This document shows, piece by piece, positions 35,199-43,467 of a stretch of 64,000 nt of DNA. Location of the stretch: contig NZ_JAGGMZ010000001.1 in the NCBI RefSeq assembly GCF_017875735.1, forward strand, positions 682,001-746,000. The letters are read 5' to 3'. This stretch comes from Arthrobacter sp. CAN_C5 (GTDB lineage: Bacteria; Actinomycetota; Actinomycetes; Actinomycetales; Micrococcaceae). The number at the start of each line of letters is the position of its first letter. Positions within the stretch are counted from its first letter, which is position 1. A model generated the notes under the pieces. That model worked only from the letters and a program-made list of their open reading frames with translations. It searched no databases and was not told the origin of the DNA. The position numbers and the translations under genes were made by a program.

Positions 35199-35948
35199 AT
35201 GACCCCGCACCCAGACCAGGCCACCGACCCCTCCCGCGCGGGAATTGTCGGGTGGGACGGCGCGGTCAACGCCCGCGATCTTGGCGGCTTAGGCGGCCTC
35301 ATTCAACCGGGCCGGATCTACCGGATGGGCCGCCACGAGTGGATCACCGCTGACGGCTGGCAGCACGCGCACGACGACGGCGTCCGCACCGTCGTCGACC
35401 TGCGGAATCCCGGCGAGTTTGGCCGGCGGGACAGCGACCCGGCGGTTGCCGATGAAGCCATGGGCCGTTTCTTCATCGTCAACCGCCCCACAGAGGACCA
35501 GTCCGACGCTGAGTTCATGGAGCTGGTCGGCCCGTACCTGAGCTCACCGAAGTACTATCTGGAGAATTTGCGGCGCTGGCCGGAAAAGATCGTCGCAGTG
35601 GTGAGGGCTGTGATCAACGCACCTGACGGCGGAGTCGTGGTCCACTGTTCGGCGGGCCGCGACCGCACTGGCCTCGTGGTGACGGTGATGCTGTCAGCCG
35701 CGGGGGTCCCTACCGACGAGATTGTCCAGGATTATGCCAGGGGCGTCCGGGGGATCAACGAGTTCCACTCCACGCAGGAGACTCCCCGAGAGGTTCCGCT
35801 GTCCGAAACTGAGCTGGTGGAGCGTCTTGACGGTGCGGTCGCCCATCTGCGGGAGCTGCTGGATGTCTTCGACGCCGAGCGGTATCTCCTGGATGCGGGC
35901 CTCACCGCGGCGGAACTGGCAGCGTTGAGGGCCCGGCTGACCGGCTAG
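35199..35948 (+). CDS. tyrosine-protein phosphatase (Y_phosphatase3 / MptpB-like)
   Basis: 249 residues. The P-loop HCSAGRDRTGLV near residue 149 has the nucleophile Cys and the invariant Arg; the added RD is characteristic of the MptpB-like bacterial subgroup. The N-terminal NARDLGG block (near residue 27) fits the same family. Divergent from the SGNH hydrolase. Target could be phosphotyrosine protein or phosphoinositide. Confidence 0.9.
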   Translation: MTPHPDQATDPSRAGIVGWDGAVNARDLGGLGGLIQPGRIYRMGRHEWITADGWQHAHDDGVRTVVDLRNPGEFGRRDSDPAVADEAMGRFFIVNRPTEDQSDAEFMELVGPYLSSPKYYLENLRRWPEKIVAVVRAVINAPDGGVVVHCSAGRDRTGLVVTVMLSAAGVPTDEIVQDYARGVRGINEFHSTQETPREVPLSETELVERLDGAVAHLRELLDVFDAERYLLDAGLTAAELAALRARLTG

Positions 35949-36026
35949 CCTGGCCGGCTGACCTACCCAGCCAGTGGTTCCTCAGCGCAGCCCCCGGGAG
36001 GATGGATCGCGTGGTTGAATGAGCCC

Positions 36027-36620
36027 ATGACCGCACTGCTGCCCGTAACGCTGACCGGCCCAACAATCACCCTGGAGCCGCTCTCGACTGAGCACCATGA
36101 CGGGCTGGTCGATGCCGTCCGGGACGGCGAGCTGTGGAATCTCTGGTACACCTCGGTCCCCACCCCCGAGACGATGGCAGCGGAGACCGACCGGCGGCTG
36201 GCGCTCCAGGCCCAGGGCGCCATGCTGCCCTTCACCCTCCGCCGGAATGACAACGGCCAGGTTCTCGGCATGACCACGTACTGCAACATCGATGCCGACA
36301 CCCCGCGGGTCGAGATCGGCTACACCTGGAACCGTGCCTCCATCCAGGGCACAGGAACGAACCCCGAAAGCAAGTGGCTGCTCCTGGCCCACGCCTTCGA
36401 CCAGATCGGGTGCACCGCCGTCGAATTCCGCACCCACTGGATGAACCATCAGTCGCGGGATGCGATCGCCCGGCTCGGGGCCAAACAGGACGGCGTGTTA
36501 CGAGCCCACCGGCGGGGGCCCGACGGAAGTCTTCGGGACACCGTCGTGTTCTCGATCGTCGCGGCCGAGTGGCCGCAGGTGTTGGCGGGGCTCACCTACC
36601 GGCTGGCAAGGAAGCGCTAG
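36027..36620 (+). CDS. GNAT-family acetyltransferase (RimJ/RimL type)
   Basis: 197 residues of acetyltransf_3 type: LEPLSTEHHDGLVDAVRDGE at the N-terminus, MTTYCNIDADTPRVEIGYTW, ESKWLLLAHAFDQIGCTAVEF and the NHQSRDAIARLGAKQDGVL motif. An ATG 12 bases upstream is an alternative start. Substrate unknown. Confidence 0.85.
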   Translation: MTALLPVTLTGPTITLEPLSTEHHDGLVDAVRDGELWNLWYTSVPTPETMAAETDRRLALQAQGAMLPFTLRRNDNGQVLGMTTYCNIDADTPRVEIGYTWNRASIQGTGTNPESKWLLLAHAFDQIGCTAVEFRTHWMNHQSRDAIARLGAKQDGVLRAHRRGPDGSLRDTVVFSIVAAEWPQVLAGLTYRLARKR

Positions 36621-36628
36621 CGGATGAC

Positions 36629-37027
36629 CTAGCGGCGGTCGATGATCAGGTTGGTGATCCTCAGGCTGCACAGGCGGGCGCCGTCGTCGTTGGTGAGGAC
36701 CACCTCGTGGGTGGTGAGGGTGCCGCCCAGGTGGATCGGGGTGGCGGTGATCGTGACCAGACCCTCGCGGGCAGACTTGTGGTGGGTGGCTGAGACATCC
36801 ACGCCCACGGCTGTCTTCCCCATGGTGCTCGCATGGATCACGGCTGCCCAGGACCCCACAGCCTCGCCCACGGCGAGGGAAGCACCGCCGTGCAGCAGAC
36901 CGAACGACTGCCGGTTGCCCTCCACCGGCATGGTGGCTACCACCCGCTGAACCGACTGCTCAAGAATTTTCACGCCCATCTTCTCGTCGAGTTCGCCAAG
37001 CTGAATCTGCCAGACCTGATGGGTCAC
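36629..37027 (-). CDS. hotdog-fold acyl-CoA thioesterase (YdiI/MenI-like)
   Basis: 132 residues. QSFGLLHGGASLAVGEAVGS and SATHHKSAREGLV closely follow the E. coli YdiI/YbdB pattern, with the catalytic Glu in VGEAVGS. That family includes DHNA-CoA thioesterases (MenI). It is divergent from paaZ, with which it shares a PaaR operator, so either a phenylacetate-linked salvage thioesterase or the missing menaquinone thioesterase for menB/menE/menA. Distinct from the PaaI at 41337. Confidence 0.85.
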   Translation of the reverse strand: MTHQVWQIQLGELDEKMGVKILEQSVQRVVATMPVEGNRQSFGLLHGGASLAVGEAVGSWAAVIHASTMGKTAVGVDVSATHHKSAREGLVTITATPIHLGGTLTTHEVVLTNDDGARLCSLRITNLIIDRR

Positions 37028-37093
37028 GGAGGGCTCCTTAGGGAGGAAAGAAACGGGTGCGGAAAATGTCGACTAATGTACGCTGGACATATT

Positions 37094-37111
37094 ACCGAAC
37101 GTCCGTTCAGT
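37094..37111. promoter_or_regulatory. PaaR operator between paaZ and thioesterase
   Basis: ACCGAACGTCCGTTCAGT, the most symmetric of four copies. It lies 61 bp before paaZ and 67 bp before the divergent thioesterase, so one site may control both. Confidence 0.78.
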
Positions 37112-37171
37112 TATCCTCCTTCAGGGGGCGGCGGGCGCTTGAGACACCCAGAGGCGAAAGGTAAGTCGACG

Positions 37172-39256
37172 ATGACTTCAACAGCGGTACGCGTTCAGAC
37201 GGTTCCCAGTTTTATCGAGGATGCCTGGTGGACGCCCGACACCAGCTCCCTGACCGACCGCAACAGTGCGGATGTCAGGGATGCCAGCACCGGCGAAACA
37301 CTCGCGGTAGTCAGCACCGAGGGCCTCGACGTCGCCCGGGTGGTCGACTACGCGCGCACCACCGGTCAGCGGACGCTGGGCGAATTCACGATCCACCAGC
37401 GCGCGCTGATGCTCAAGGCGCTGGCGCAGTTCCTCAACGACCAGCGCACCTCGCTGTACGAACTGTCGGCCCGGACCGGTGCCACGAAAATTGACTCGAT
37501 GGTGGATATCGACGGCGGGATCGGGGTGCTCTTCACCTTCGGGTCCAAGGGTCGCCGCGAGCTGCCGAACTCGAACGTGGTGGTGGACGGGCCGCCGGAG
37601 ATTCTCTCGAAGGATGGCACCTTCCTTGGCGAGCACATCTACACCCGGATCCCCGGTGCAGCCGTCCAGATCAACGCCTTCAACTTCCCTGTCTGGGGCA
37701 TGCTGGAGAAGCTGGCTCCTGCCTTCCTGGCCGGAGTGCCGACCATCGTCAAACCGGCTACGCCCACCGGATACTTGACTGCCGCCGTCGTGAAGTTCAT
37801 CATCGAGTCCAACATCCTGCCGAAGGGGGCGCTCCAGCTGATCTCCGGGTCCGCTCGTGACCTGCTGGATTACCTGGACTACCGGGACCTGGTGTCCTTC
37901 ACCGGATCGGCGTCGACCGCCAACAAGCTGAAGTCCCACGACAACGTGGTGCACGGGGGAGTCCGCTTCACCTCCGAAACCGATTCCCTCAACGCCGCGA
38001 TCCTCGGTGAGGACGCCGTCCCGGGCACACCCGAATTCGACGCGTTCATCAAGTCGCTGGTCACCGAGATCACCGTCAAGGCTGGACAGAAGTGCACGAG
38101 CATCCGCCGCACCATCGTGCCCAAGGCGCTGGTGAACGACGTCGTCGCGGCGGCGAAGGAGCGCATTGAGCAGCGCGTCGTCCTCGGCGACCCGCGGGCC
38201 GAGGGTGTCACCATGGGCGCCCTCGCATCGCTGGACCAGCTCAGGGATGTCAGAAGTGCCGTCGAGACGATGATCGCGGCCGGCGGTGAGCTGGCCTACG
38301 GCACCCTTGATGCTCCCCGCGTCACCCGCGCCGACGGCACGGTGGACACCGTCACCGACGGTGCTTTTATGTCCCCGGTTCTCCTGACCTGGGAAAACGC
38401 CGAGGCGATCGAACTGCACACTGTTGAGGCATTCGGTCCGGTGGCGTCGGTGATCGGGTACGACGACGCCGCCCACGCCGTCCGGCTCGCCGCCCTCGGC
38501 GCCGGGTCACTGGTGGCGACGGTCTGCACCAACGACCCCGCCGTCGCCCGCGAACTGGTCCTGGGTATCTCCGCCCACCACGGCCGGGTACTGATGCTCA
38601 ACCGGGAAGATGCCCGCAGCTCCACCGGCCACGGCTCACCCGTGCCTCACCTGGTCCATGGCGGGCCGGGGCGTGCCGGCGGCGGCGAGGAACTCGGTGG
38701 TATCCGCTCGGTCCTGCACCACATGCAGCGCACTGCGATCCAGGGATCGCCGAACATGCTCACCGCGGTGACCGGTGTGTGGCATACCGGGGCCGACCAG
38801 CGGTTCGATGACGCCCACCCGTTCCGGAAAAATCTGGCCACCCTCCGGATTGGGGACGCCGTCCGCTCGGAGCTGCGACAGGTGACCCTCGAGGACATCA
38901 CCGCGTTCGCGAACAGCACGGGGGACACTTTCTACGCGCATACCAACGAGGAAGCCGCGGCGGCCAACCCGTTTTTCCCCGGCATCGTGGCGCACGGGTA
39001 CCTGTTGCTGTCCTGGGGTGCGGGATTGTTCGTCGACCCCGCTCCGGGTCCGGTGCTCGCCAACTATGGGCTGGAGAACCTGCGGTTCATCACCCCGGTG
39101 GCCGCCGGTGATTCGATCCGCGTCACCCTGACGTCCAAGCGGATCACCCCGCGTGAAGACGAAGAATACGGCGAGGTCGCCTGGGATGCGGTGCTGCACA
39201 ACCAGAACGACGAGATCGTCGCCACCTACGACGTCCTGACCCTCGTCGAGAAGTAG
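37172..39256 (+). CDS. paaZ: bifunctional oxepin-CoA hydrolase / 3-oxo-5,6-dehydrosuberyl-CoA semialdehyde dehydrogenase
   Basis: Opens the oxepin-CoA ring and oxidises the resulting aldehyde. 694 residues in two domains: an aldehyde dehydrogenase (about 1-525) with the catalytic Cys in VKAGQKCTSIRRT (about residue 308) and the Glu in RFTSETDSLNAAIL, then a MaoC-type hotdog hydratase (about 535-690) with FYAHTNEEAAAANPFFPGIV and AHGYLLLSW. The ATG at 37172 agrees with family N-termini; longer upstream readings would run through the operator. Confidence 0.95.
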   Translation: MTSTAVRVQTVPSFIEDAWWTPDTSSLTDRNSADVRDASTGETLAVVSTEGLDVARVVDYARTTGQRTLGEFTIHQRALMLKALAQFLNDQRTSLYELSARTGATKIDSMVDIDGGIGVLFTFGSKGRRELPNSNVVVDGPPEILSKDGTFLGEHIYTRIPGAAVQINAFNFPVWGMLEKLAPAFLAGVPTIVKPATPTGYLTAAVVKFIIESNILPKGALQLISGSARDLLDYLDYRDLVSFTGSASTANKLKSHDNVVHGGVRFTSETDSLNAAILGEDAVPGTPEFDAFIKSLVTEITVKAGQKCTSIRRTIVPKALVNDVVAAAKERIEQRVVLGDPRAEGVTMGALASLDQLRDVRSAVETMIAAGGELAYGTLDAPRVTRADGTVDTVTDGAFMSPVLLTWENAEAIELHTVEAFGPVASVIGYDDAAHAVRLAALGAGSLVATVCTNDPAVARELVLGISAHHGRVLMLNREDARSSTGHGSPVPHLVHGGPGRAGGGEELGGIRSVLHHMQRTAIQGSPNMLTAVTGVWHTGADQRFDDAHPFRKNLATLRIGDAVRSELRQVTLEDITAFANSTGDTFYAHTNEEAAAANPFFPGIVAHGYLLLSWGAGLFVDPAPGPVLANYGLENLRFITPVAAGDSIRVTLTSKRITPREDEEYGEVAWDAVLHNQNDEIVATYDVLTLVEK

Positions 39257-39311
39257 GCCGCTACCTGCGAACCGACCCCAATCGGGGGTAGCACCACTGC
39301 GCCGAGGAGCC

Positions 39312-39350
39312 AGATCTGGTGGGTCCGGGGGTTCCTGGCCCACCAGATCT
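39312..39350. terminator. hairpin between convergent paaZ and paaR
   Basis: AGATCTGGTGGGTC (39312-39325) pairs with GGCCCACCAGATCT (39337-39350), 14 bp with one G-T pair. No T-tract. Probable bidirectional terminator. Confidence 0.7.
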
Positions 39351-39394
39351 CACCGTTCGGGGGACGGGGTTGGCCGGGTCCTCGATGCAGCTGA

Positions 39395-40003
39395 TCAGGT
39401 GCTGTGGAGCCCGTCGAAGACCATCGTGATGACGTCGTCGGCCAGCTGATCCGGTGACACCGCGCCGCCGGGTTTGTACCACTCGACAATCGAGTTGATG
39501 GTGCCGAACAGCAAGCGGGTGGTGGTGCGTGGGTCGATATCGGAGCGCAGGGACCCCTCGGTGCGCGCGGCGTCCACCAGTGCCGCCACCTGATGGTCGA
39601 AGGCCCGGCGACGTTCCAGGGCGCCGCGCTCCACCTCGGTATTCCCCCGAAGCCTCAACAGCAGGGTCACGAACGGGAGCCGCTCGATCAGCACGGCGAT
39701 GGTGCCCCTCAACACGAACTCCAGCCGGGCGTCTGCCTTGCCCGAGGTGGCGGCTGGATCGGTCAGCACGGCTTCCAGCCCGCCGAGTGCGTGATCGAGC
39801 GCGAGGCGGAGCAGGTCCCCCTTGGAGGGGACATGGTGGTAGATGGCGGACTTGCTGATCCCCAGGTTCTCGGCGAGGATGCCCATCGACGTTGCCTCAT
39901 AGCCGTGTCGGTTGAACACGTCGACGGCGATCGTCAGGACGGTCTGCTGGTCGTAGCCGGGCCGCCCGCGGCGGTTGCCCGTCTGCGGGGAAGCGGTCGG
40001 CAT
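39395..40003 (-). CDS. paaR: TetR-family regulator of phenylacetate degradation
   Basis: 202 residues: N-terminal TetR helix-turn-helix (ATSMGILAENLGISKSAIYHH near residue 37) and a C-terminal ligand-binding domain of the TetR_C_33-like kind. Position in a paaI-paaK-paaR operon, with a palindrome in front of each paa unit, makes it the PaaR repressor (in Thermus and Corynebacterium PaaR releases DNA on phenylacetyl-CoA). It overlaps the paaK stop, so it is autoregulated through the operator at 41876. Confidence 0.88.
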   Translation of the reverse strand: MPTASPQTGNRRGRPGYDQQTVLTIAVDVFNRHGYEATSMGILAENLGISKSAIYHHVPSKGDLLRLALDHALGGLEAVLTDPAATSGKADARLEFVLRGTIAVLIERLPFVTLLLRLRGNTEVERGALERRRAFDHQVAALVDAARTEGSLRSDIDPRTTTRLLFGTINSIVEWYKPGGAVSPDQLADDVITMVFDGLHST

Positions 40004-41340
40004 CAGCTGCCGCCCTTGGGTCGCAGGTCATAGATGCGGCGGAGTTTGCCGCTCGACCGGGCCAGTGAACCCGGCTCAGCGACGGTGACCGCGCAGCTGG
40101 ACCCGATGTGGATCTTGATCTGCTCGCTGAGGTGGCTGGCCGCTGTTTCGGCGTCGTGCGCTGAAACCCCTTCCCGTGGTTCAATCTTGACGGTCATGGC
40201 ATCCATCCGCTGGCCTTCCGGACGGGTGATCTCCAGCTGGAAATGCGGGCTGAGCGCCGGGATGCGAAGCGCGATCTCCTCGATCTGGGTAGGGAAGAGG
40301 TTGACCCCGCGGAGGATGATCATGTCGTCGCTGCGTCCGGTGATGCGACCCATCCGGCGCATGCCGGGCCGCGCGGTGCCGGGAAGCAGTCGGGTCAGGT
40401 CGTGGGTGCGGTACCTGATGATGGGTAGCGCCTCCTTGGTGAGGGAGGTGAACACCAGTTCTCCGTGCTCGCCGTCGTCGAGCACCTTGTCGGTGAACGG
40501 GTCGATGATCTCGGGCCGGAAGTGGTCCTCCCAGATGTGGGAGCCGTCCTTACTTTCGACGCATTCACCTGCCACACCGGGGCCCATCACCTCGGACAGG
40601 CCGTAGATGTCACAGGCATCGAACCCCATCCGGCTCTCCAGTTCGTGGCGCATCTCCTCGGTCCAGGGCTCGGCGCCGAGCACAGCAGTCTTCAGGGACG
40701 TGCTGGCGGGGTCGATGCCCGCGGCAGCCATCGCGTCAAGGATGGTGAGCAAATAGGTGGGGGTCGCCAGGATCGCGTCGGGTTCGAAGTCGGAGATCAG
40801 CTGGACCTGTCGCTCGGTCTGCCCGCCCGAAATGGGGATCACGGTGCAACCGAGCTTCTCGGCCCCGAAGTGGGCCCCGAGGCCTCCGGTGAAAAGCCCG
40901 TAGCCGTACGCGTTGTGGACCTTGTCGCCCTTCTTGACGCCCGACGCGCGGAGCGACCGGGCCACCAGCGTGGCCCAGCGGTCAAGATCACCGGTGGTGT
41001 AGCCGACGACCGTCGGGCGGCCAGTGGTGCCCGACGACGCGTGGATCCGCGCCACCCGGTTCTGGGGGACGGCGAACATCCCAAAAGGGTAGGTTCGCCG
41101 CAGGTCCTCCTTGGTGGTGTACGGGAAGGCCGAGAGGTCGCTGAGTTCCTTGAGGTCGGTGGGGTGCACCCCCGCCGCATCGAACTTGTCCCGGTACAGC
41201 GGCACGTTTTCGTAGGCGTACTGCACGGTGTGCTTCAGGCGGGTTAGCTGAAGAGCCTCGATCTGATCGCGGGACATCAGCTCCTCGGCGTCGAGGGTTG
41301 CGGGATCCGCGGCGGTGGCCTTGAGTGCCGTGCTGGTCAT
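40003..41340 (-). CDS. paaK: phenylacetate-CoA ligase
   Basis: ATP-dependent activation of phenylacetate, first step of the pathway. 445 residues. P-loop ASSGTTGRPTVVGYT near residue 100, DIYGLSEVMGPGVAGEC, and the C-terminal GRSDDMIILRGVNLFP block with lysine-bearing SGKLRRIYDLR. The ATG overlaps the paaI stop (ATGA) and its stop overlaps the paaR start, so the three genes are coupled. Confidence 0.95.
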   Translation of the reverse strand: MTSTALKATAADPATLDAEELMSRDQIEALQLTRLKHTVQYAYENVPLYRDKFDAAGVHPTDLKELSDLSAFPYTTKEDLRRTYPFGMFAVPQNRVARIHASSGTTGRPTVVGYTTGDLDRWATLVARSLRASGVKKGDKVHNAYGYGLFTGGLGAHFGAEKLGCTVIPISGGQTERQVQLISDFEPDAILATPTYLLTILDAMAAAGIDPASTSLKTAVLGAEPWTEEMRHELESRMGFDACDIYGLSEVMGPGVAGECVESKDGSHIWEDHFRPEIIDPFTDKVLDDGEHGELVFTSLTKEALPIIRYRTHDLTRLLPGTARPGMRRMGRITGRSDDMIILRGVNLFPTQIEEIALRIPALSPHFQLEITRPEGQRMDAMTVKIEPREGVSAHDAETAASHLSEQIKIHIGSSCAVTVAEPGSLARSSGKLRRIYDLRPKGGS

Positions 41341-41831
41341 GGGAGGCTCTTTTCTGTCCTGGTGCCGGTGGAGCTGTCGGAGGTTGCGTTGTTGGGCATG
41401 ATGCGTTGCGGATTCGGGATGGTGCGGGACCGCCCACGGAACTCGGCAATCGCACGCGTGCCCTCGCTGTTCTCGGCGGTCACCGAAATGTCGTAGAGAC
41501 CGCTGCGCCCCGCCGACGCGCGGCGGGTGGCGGTGGCAGTCAGTCGGTCGCCGGGCTGCGCGGATGCGAGGAAGGTGATGTCCGCGCCCGAGGCCACCGT
41601 GGCAGTTTCGGTCTTACCGACCGGGTTGCAGGCCAGGGCGAACGCCGAGTCGGCGAACGCAAACACCATCCCGCCGTGAGCTATCCCGAACCCGTTCAGC
41701 ATTTCGTGGCGGAGCGTCATGGTGATCACCGCGTAACCGTCGTCGAGGGCAACGACGTCGATCCCGAGCCAGCGCGAGGCGTGGTCCCGTTCGAGAATCG
41801 GATGCGTGGGTTGGACGCCGGTGTCCGCCAT
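41337..41831 (-). CDS. paaI: phenylacetic acid degradation thioesterase PaaI
   Basis: Hotdog thioesterase of 164 residues that removes dead-end hydroxyphenylacetyl-CoA esters. HGGMVFAFADSAFALACN near residue 50 holds the catalytic Asp region. First gene of paaI-paaK-paaR, directly behind a PaaR operator. A disordered C-terminal tail of about 25 residues (NPQRIMPNNATSDSSTGTR) is longer than usual. Confidence 0.9.
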   Translation of the reverse strand: MADTGVQPTHPILERDHASRWLGIDVVALDDGYAVITMTLRHEMLNGFGIAHGGMVFAFADSAFALACNPVGKTETATVASGADITFLASAQPGDRLTATATRRASAGRSGLYDISVTAENSEGTRAIAEFRGRSRTIPNPQRIMPNNATSDSSTGTRTEKSLP

Positions 41832-41875
41832 TGGAGCCTCACTTAGGTATCGCTGATAGGTGATTCATTTTAGTG

Positions 41876-41893
41876 ACCGAATGTTCATTCAGA
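41876..41893. promoter_or_regulatory. PaaR operator in front of paaI-paaK-paaR
   Basis: ACCGAATGTTCATTCAGA, 45 bp upstream of the paaI start. It has the same spacing and arms as the other three sites. The gap 41832-42170 (339 bp) otherwise holds the CebR boxes and the cebE promoter; nothing is visible at 41894-42060. Confidence 0.72.
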
Positions 41894-42062
41894 TAATCCC
41901 GCGGGCGGGACGGTGTCAAGAGATGACGCACTAGCGGACGGGTCGATGGCGCACCCGCGTGGCCGGACGCGTTCCATGGCGCATAACGATTTGATTACGG
42001 CCGATTCGAGCACGCTCGTCTGACTAGGAGCTTTGGTTCGAAGTGATCCCGAAATGGATCCG

Positions 42063-42076
42063 TGGAAGCGCTCCCA
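42063..42076. promoter_or_regulatory. CebR box 1
   Basis: TGGAAGCGCTCCCA, 13 of 14 bases of the CebR consensus TGGGAGCGCTCCCA. It ends 1 base before the -35 hexamer TTGACA. Confidence 0.88.
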
Positions 42077-42077
42077 C

Positions 42078-42106
42078 TTGACATGAGACGCAGGTCACTC
42101 AAAGAT
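42078..42106 (+). promoter_or_regulatory. cebEFG-bglC promoter
   Basis: A consensus TTGACA (42078-42083), a 17-base spacer and AAAGAT (42101-42106) as a weak -10. It lies exactly between the two CebR boxes, the geometry expected for LacI-family repression. Confidence 0.65.
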
Positions 42107-42118
42107 GAATCAAGAACG

Positions 42119-42132
42119 TGAGAGCGCTCCCA
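42119..42132. promoter_or_regulatory. CebR box 2
   Basis: TGAGAGCGCTCCCA, 13 of 14 matches to the CebR consensus. Centre-to-centre 56 bp from box 1, downstream of the presumed transcription start. Confidence 0.88.
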
Positions 42133-42170
42133 TGACGATTTAGGTCAACACCCGACAAAGGAGTCACCCC

Positions 42171-43463
42171 GTGCACAATCGAGCAAGATTCACCGCACTA
42201 TCAGCCAGCGCAGTTTGCCTGGCCCTCGCCGTCTCAGCCTGCGGTTCCAATTCAGCCCCGGCGGGCAATATCGACGACGCTACCGGCGAGTCAGACGTCA
42301 CCCTCACCGTTGCCACCTTCAACGAGTTCGGGTACGAGGACCTCTTCACCGAATATGAAGAACTCAACGACAACGTCACCATCGAACACAAGAAAGCGGC
42401 GACCTCCAACGAGGCCCGTGATAATCTCACGACCCGCCTCGCCGCAGGATCAGGTTTGTCCGACGTCGAAGCCATCGAGGTTGACTGGCTGGCCGAACTG
42501 ATGGAATTCCCCGACCAGTTCGCTGACCTCGCCGACCCGGCAGTCGACGGCCGCTGGCTGGACTGGAAAACCGAGGCCGCCACTACCCCCGACGGCAAGC
42601 TCATTGGGTATGGCACCGACGTTGGCCCCCAAGCTGTTTGCTACCGGTCCGACCTCTTTGAGGAAGCCGGTCTGCCCACCGACAGGGAGGAAGTCGCAAC
42701 GATGCTCGGCGGTACCTGGGATAGCTACTTCGAGGCTGGCCGGGACTTCGTCGCCGCAAGCGACGGAGTCGCGTGGTTCGATTCGGCGGGAGCCACCTAC
42801 CAGGGCATGATCAATCAGGTCGAAAACGCCTACGAAACTGAGGACGGCACCATCATCGCCGCCGACAACGCTGAGGTTAAGGAGATCTACGAAACGGTTC
42901 TCGCTGCCTCCGTTGACGACAATCTTTCGGCACACCTGGGCCAGTGGAGCGAAGACTGGACCGCAGGATTCCAGTCGGATGCGTTTGCCACCATGCTGTG
43001 TCCCGGCTGGATGCTCGGTGTGATTGAAGGCAATGCCGACGGCGTAGAGGGATGGGACATCGCCAACGTCTTTCCCGGCGGCGGCGGCAACTGGGGAGGA
43101 TCCTATCTGACGGTTCCGGTACAGGGTGAAAACCAGGCCGAGGCCAAGAAACTGGCGGACTGGCTCACCGCACCCGAGCAACAGATCAAGGCGTTCACCT
43201 CGAAGGGAACCTTCCCAAGCCAGGTTGATGCTCTCGAAAGCCCGGATCTGCTGAGCGCAACCAACGAATTCTTCAACGAAGCACCCACCGGCGAAATCCT
43301 TGCCGAAAGGGCTTTGGCCGTGGATGTCACCCCCTTCAAGGGGCCGAAGTATTTCCCGATCAATGATGCGATGCAGCAGGCCCTGACGCGAGTCGATGTC
43401 GATCAGACAGACGACGAGGCATCCTCCTGGGACAAGTTCGTCACCGCGGTCAACGCTCTCTAA
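42171..43463 (+). CDS. cebE: cellobiose/cellooligosaccharide ABC transporter substrate-binding lipoprotein
   Basis: 430 residues, extracellular type 1 solute-binding protein. Lipoprotein signal with lipobox VSAC after residue 20 or so (VCLALAVSACGSN). Domain features fit family 1 sugar binders (LTTRLAAGSGLSDVEAIEV, GAWMLGVIEG-like PGWMLGVIEGN). The GTG has AAAGGAG 7 bases upstream. Behind a double CebR box, so it is the CebE orthologue; ligand specificity is inferred from the operator and the GH1 gene. Confidence 0.9.
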   Translation: MHNRARFTALSASAVCLALAVSACGSNSAPAGNIDDATGESDVTLTVATFNEFGYEDLFTEYEELNDNVTIEHKKAATSNEARDNLTTRLAAGSGLSDVEAIEVDWLAELMEFPDQFADLADPAVDGRWLDWKTEAATTPDGKLIGYGTDVGPQAVCYRSDLFEEAGLPTDREEVATMLGGTWDSYFEAGRDFVAASDGVAWFDSAGATYQGMINQVENAYETEDGTIIAADNAEVKEIYETVLAASVDDNLSAHLGQWSEDWTAGFQSDAFATMLCPGWMLGVIEGNADGVEGWDIANVFPGGGGNWGGSYLTVPVQGENQAEAKKLADWLTAPEQQIKAFTSKGTFPSQVDALESPDLLSATNEFFNEAPTGEILAERALAVDVTPFKGPKYFPINDAMQQALTRVDVDQTDDEASSWDKFVTAVNAL

Positions 43464-43467
43464 CATC

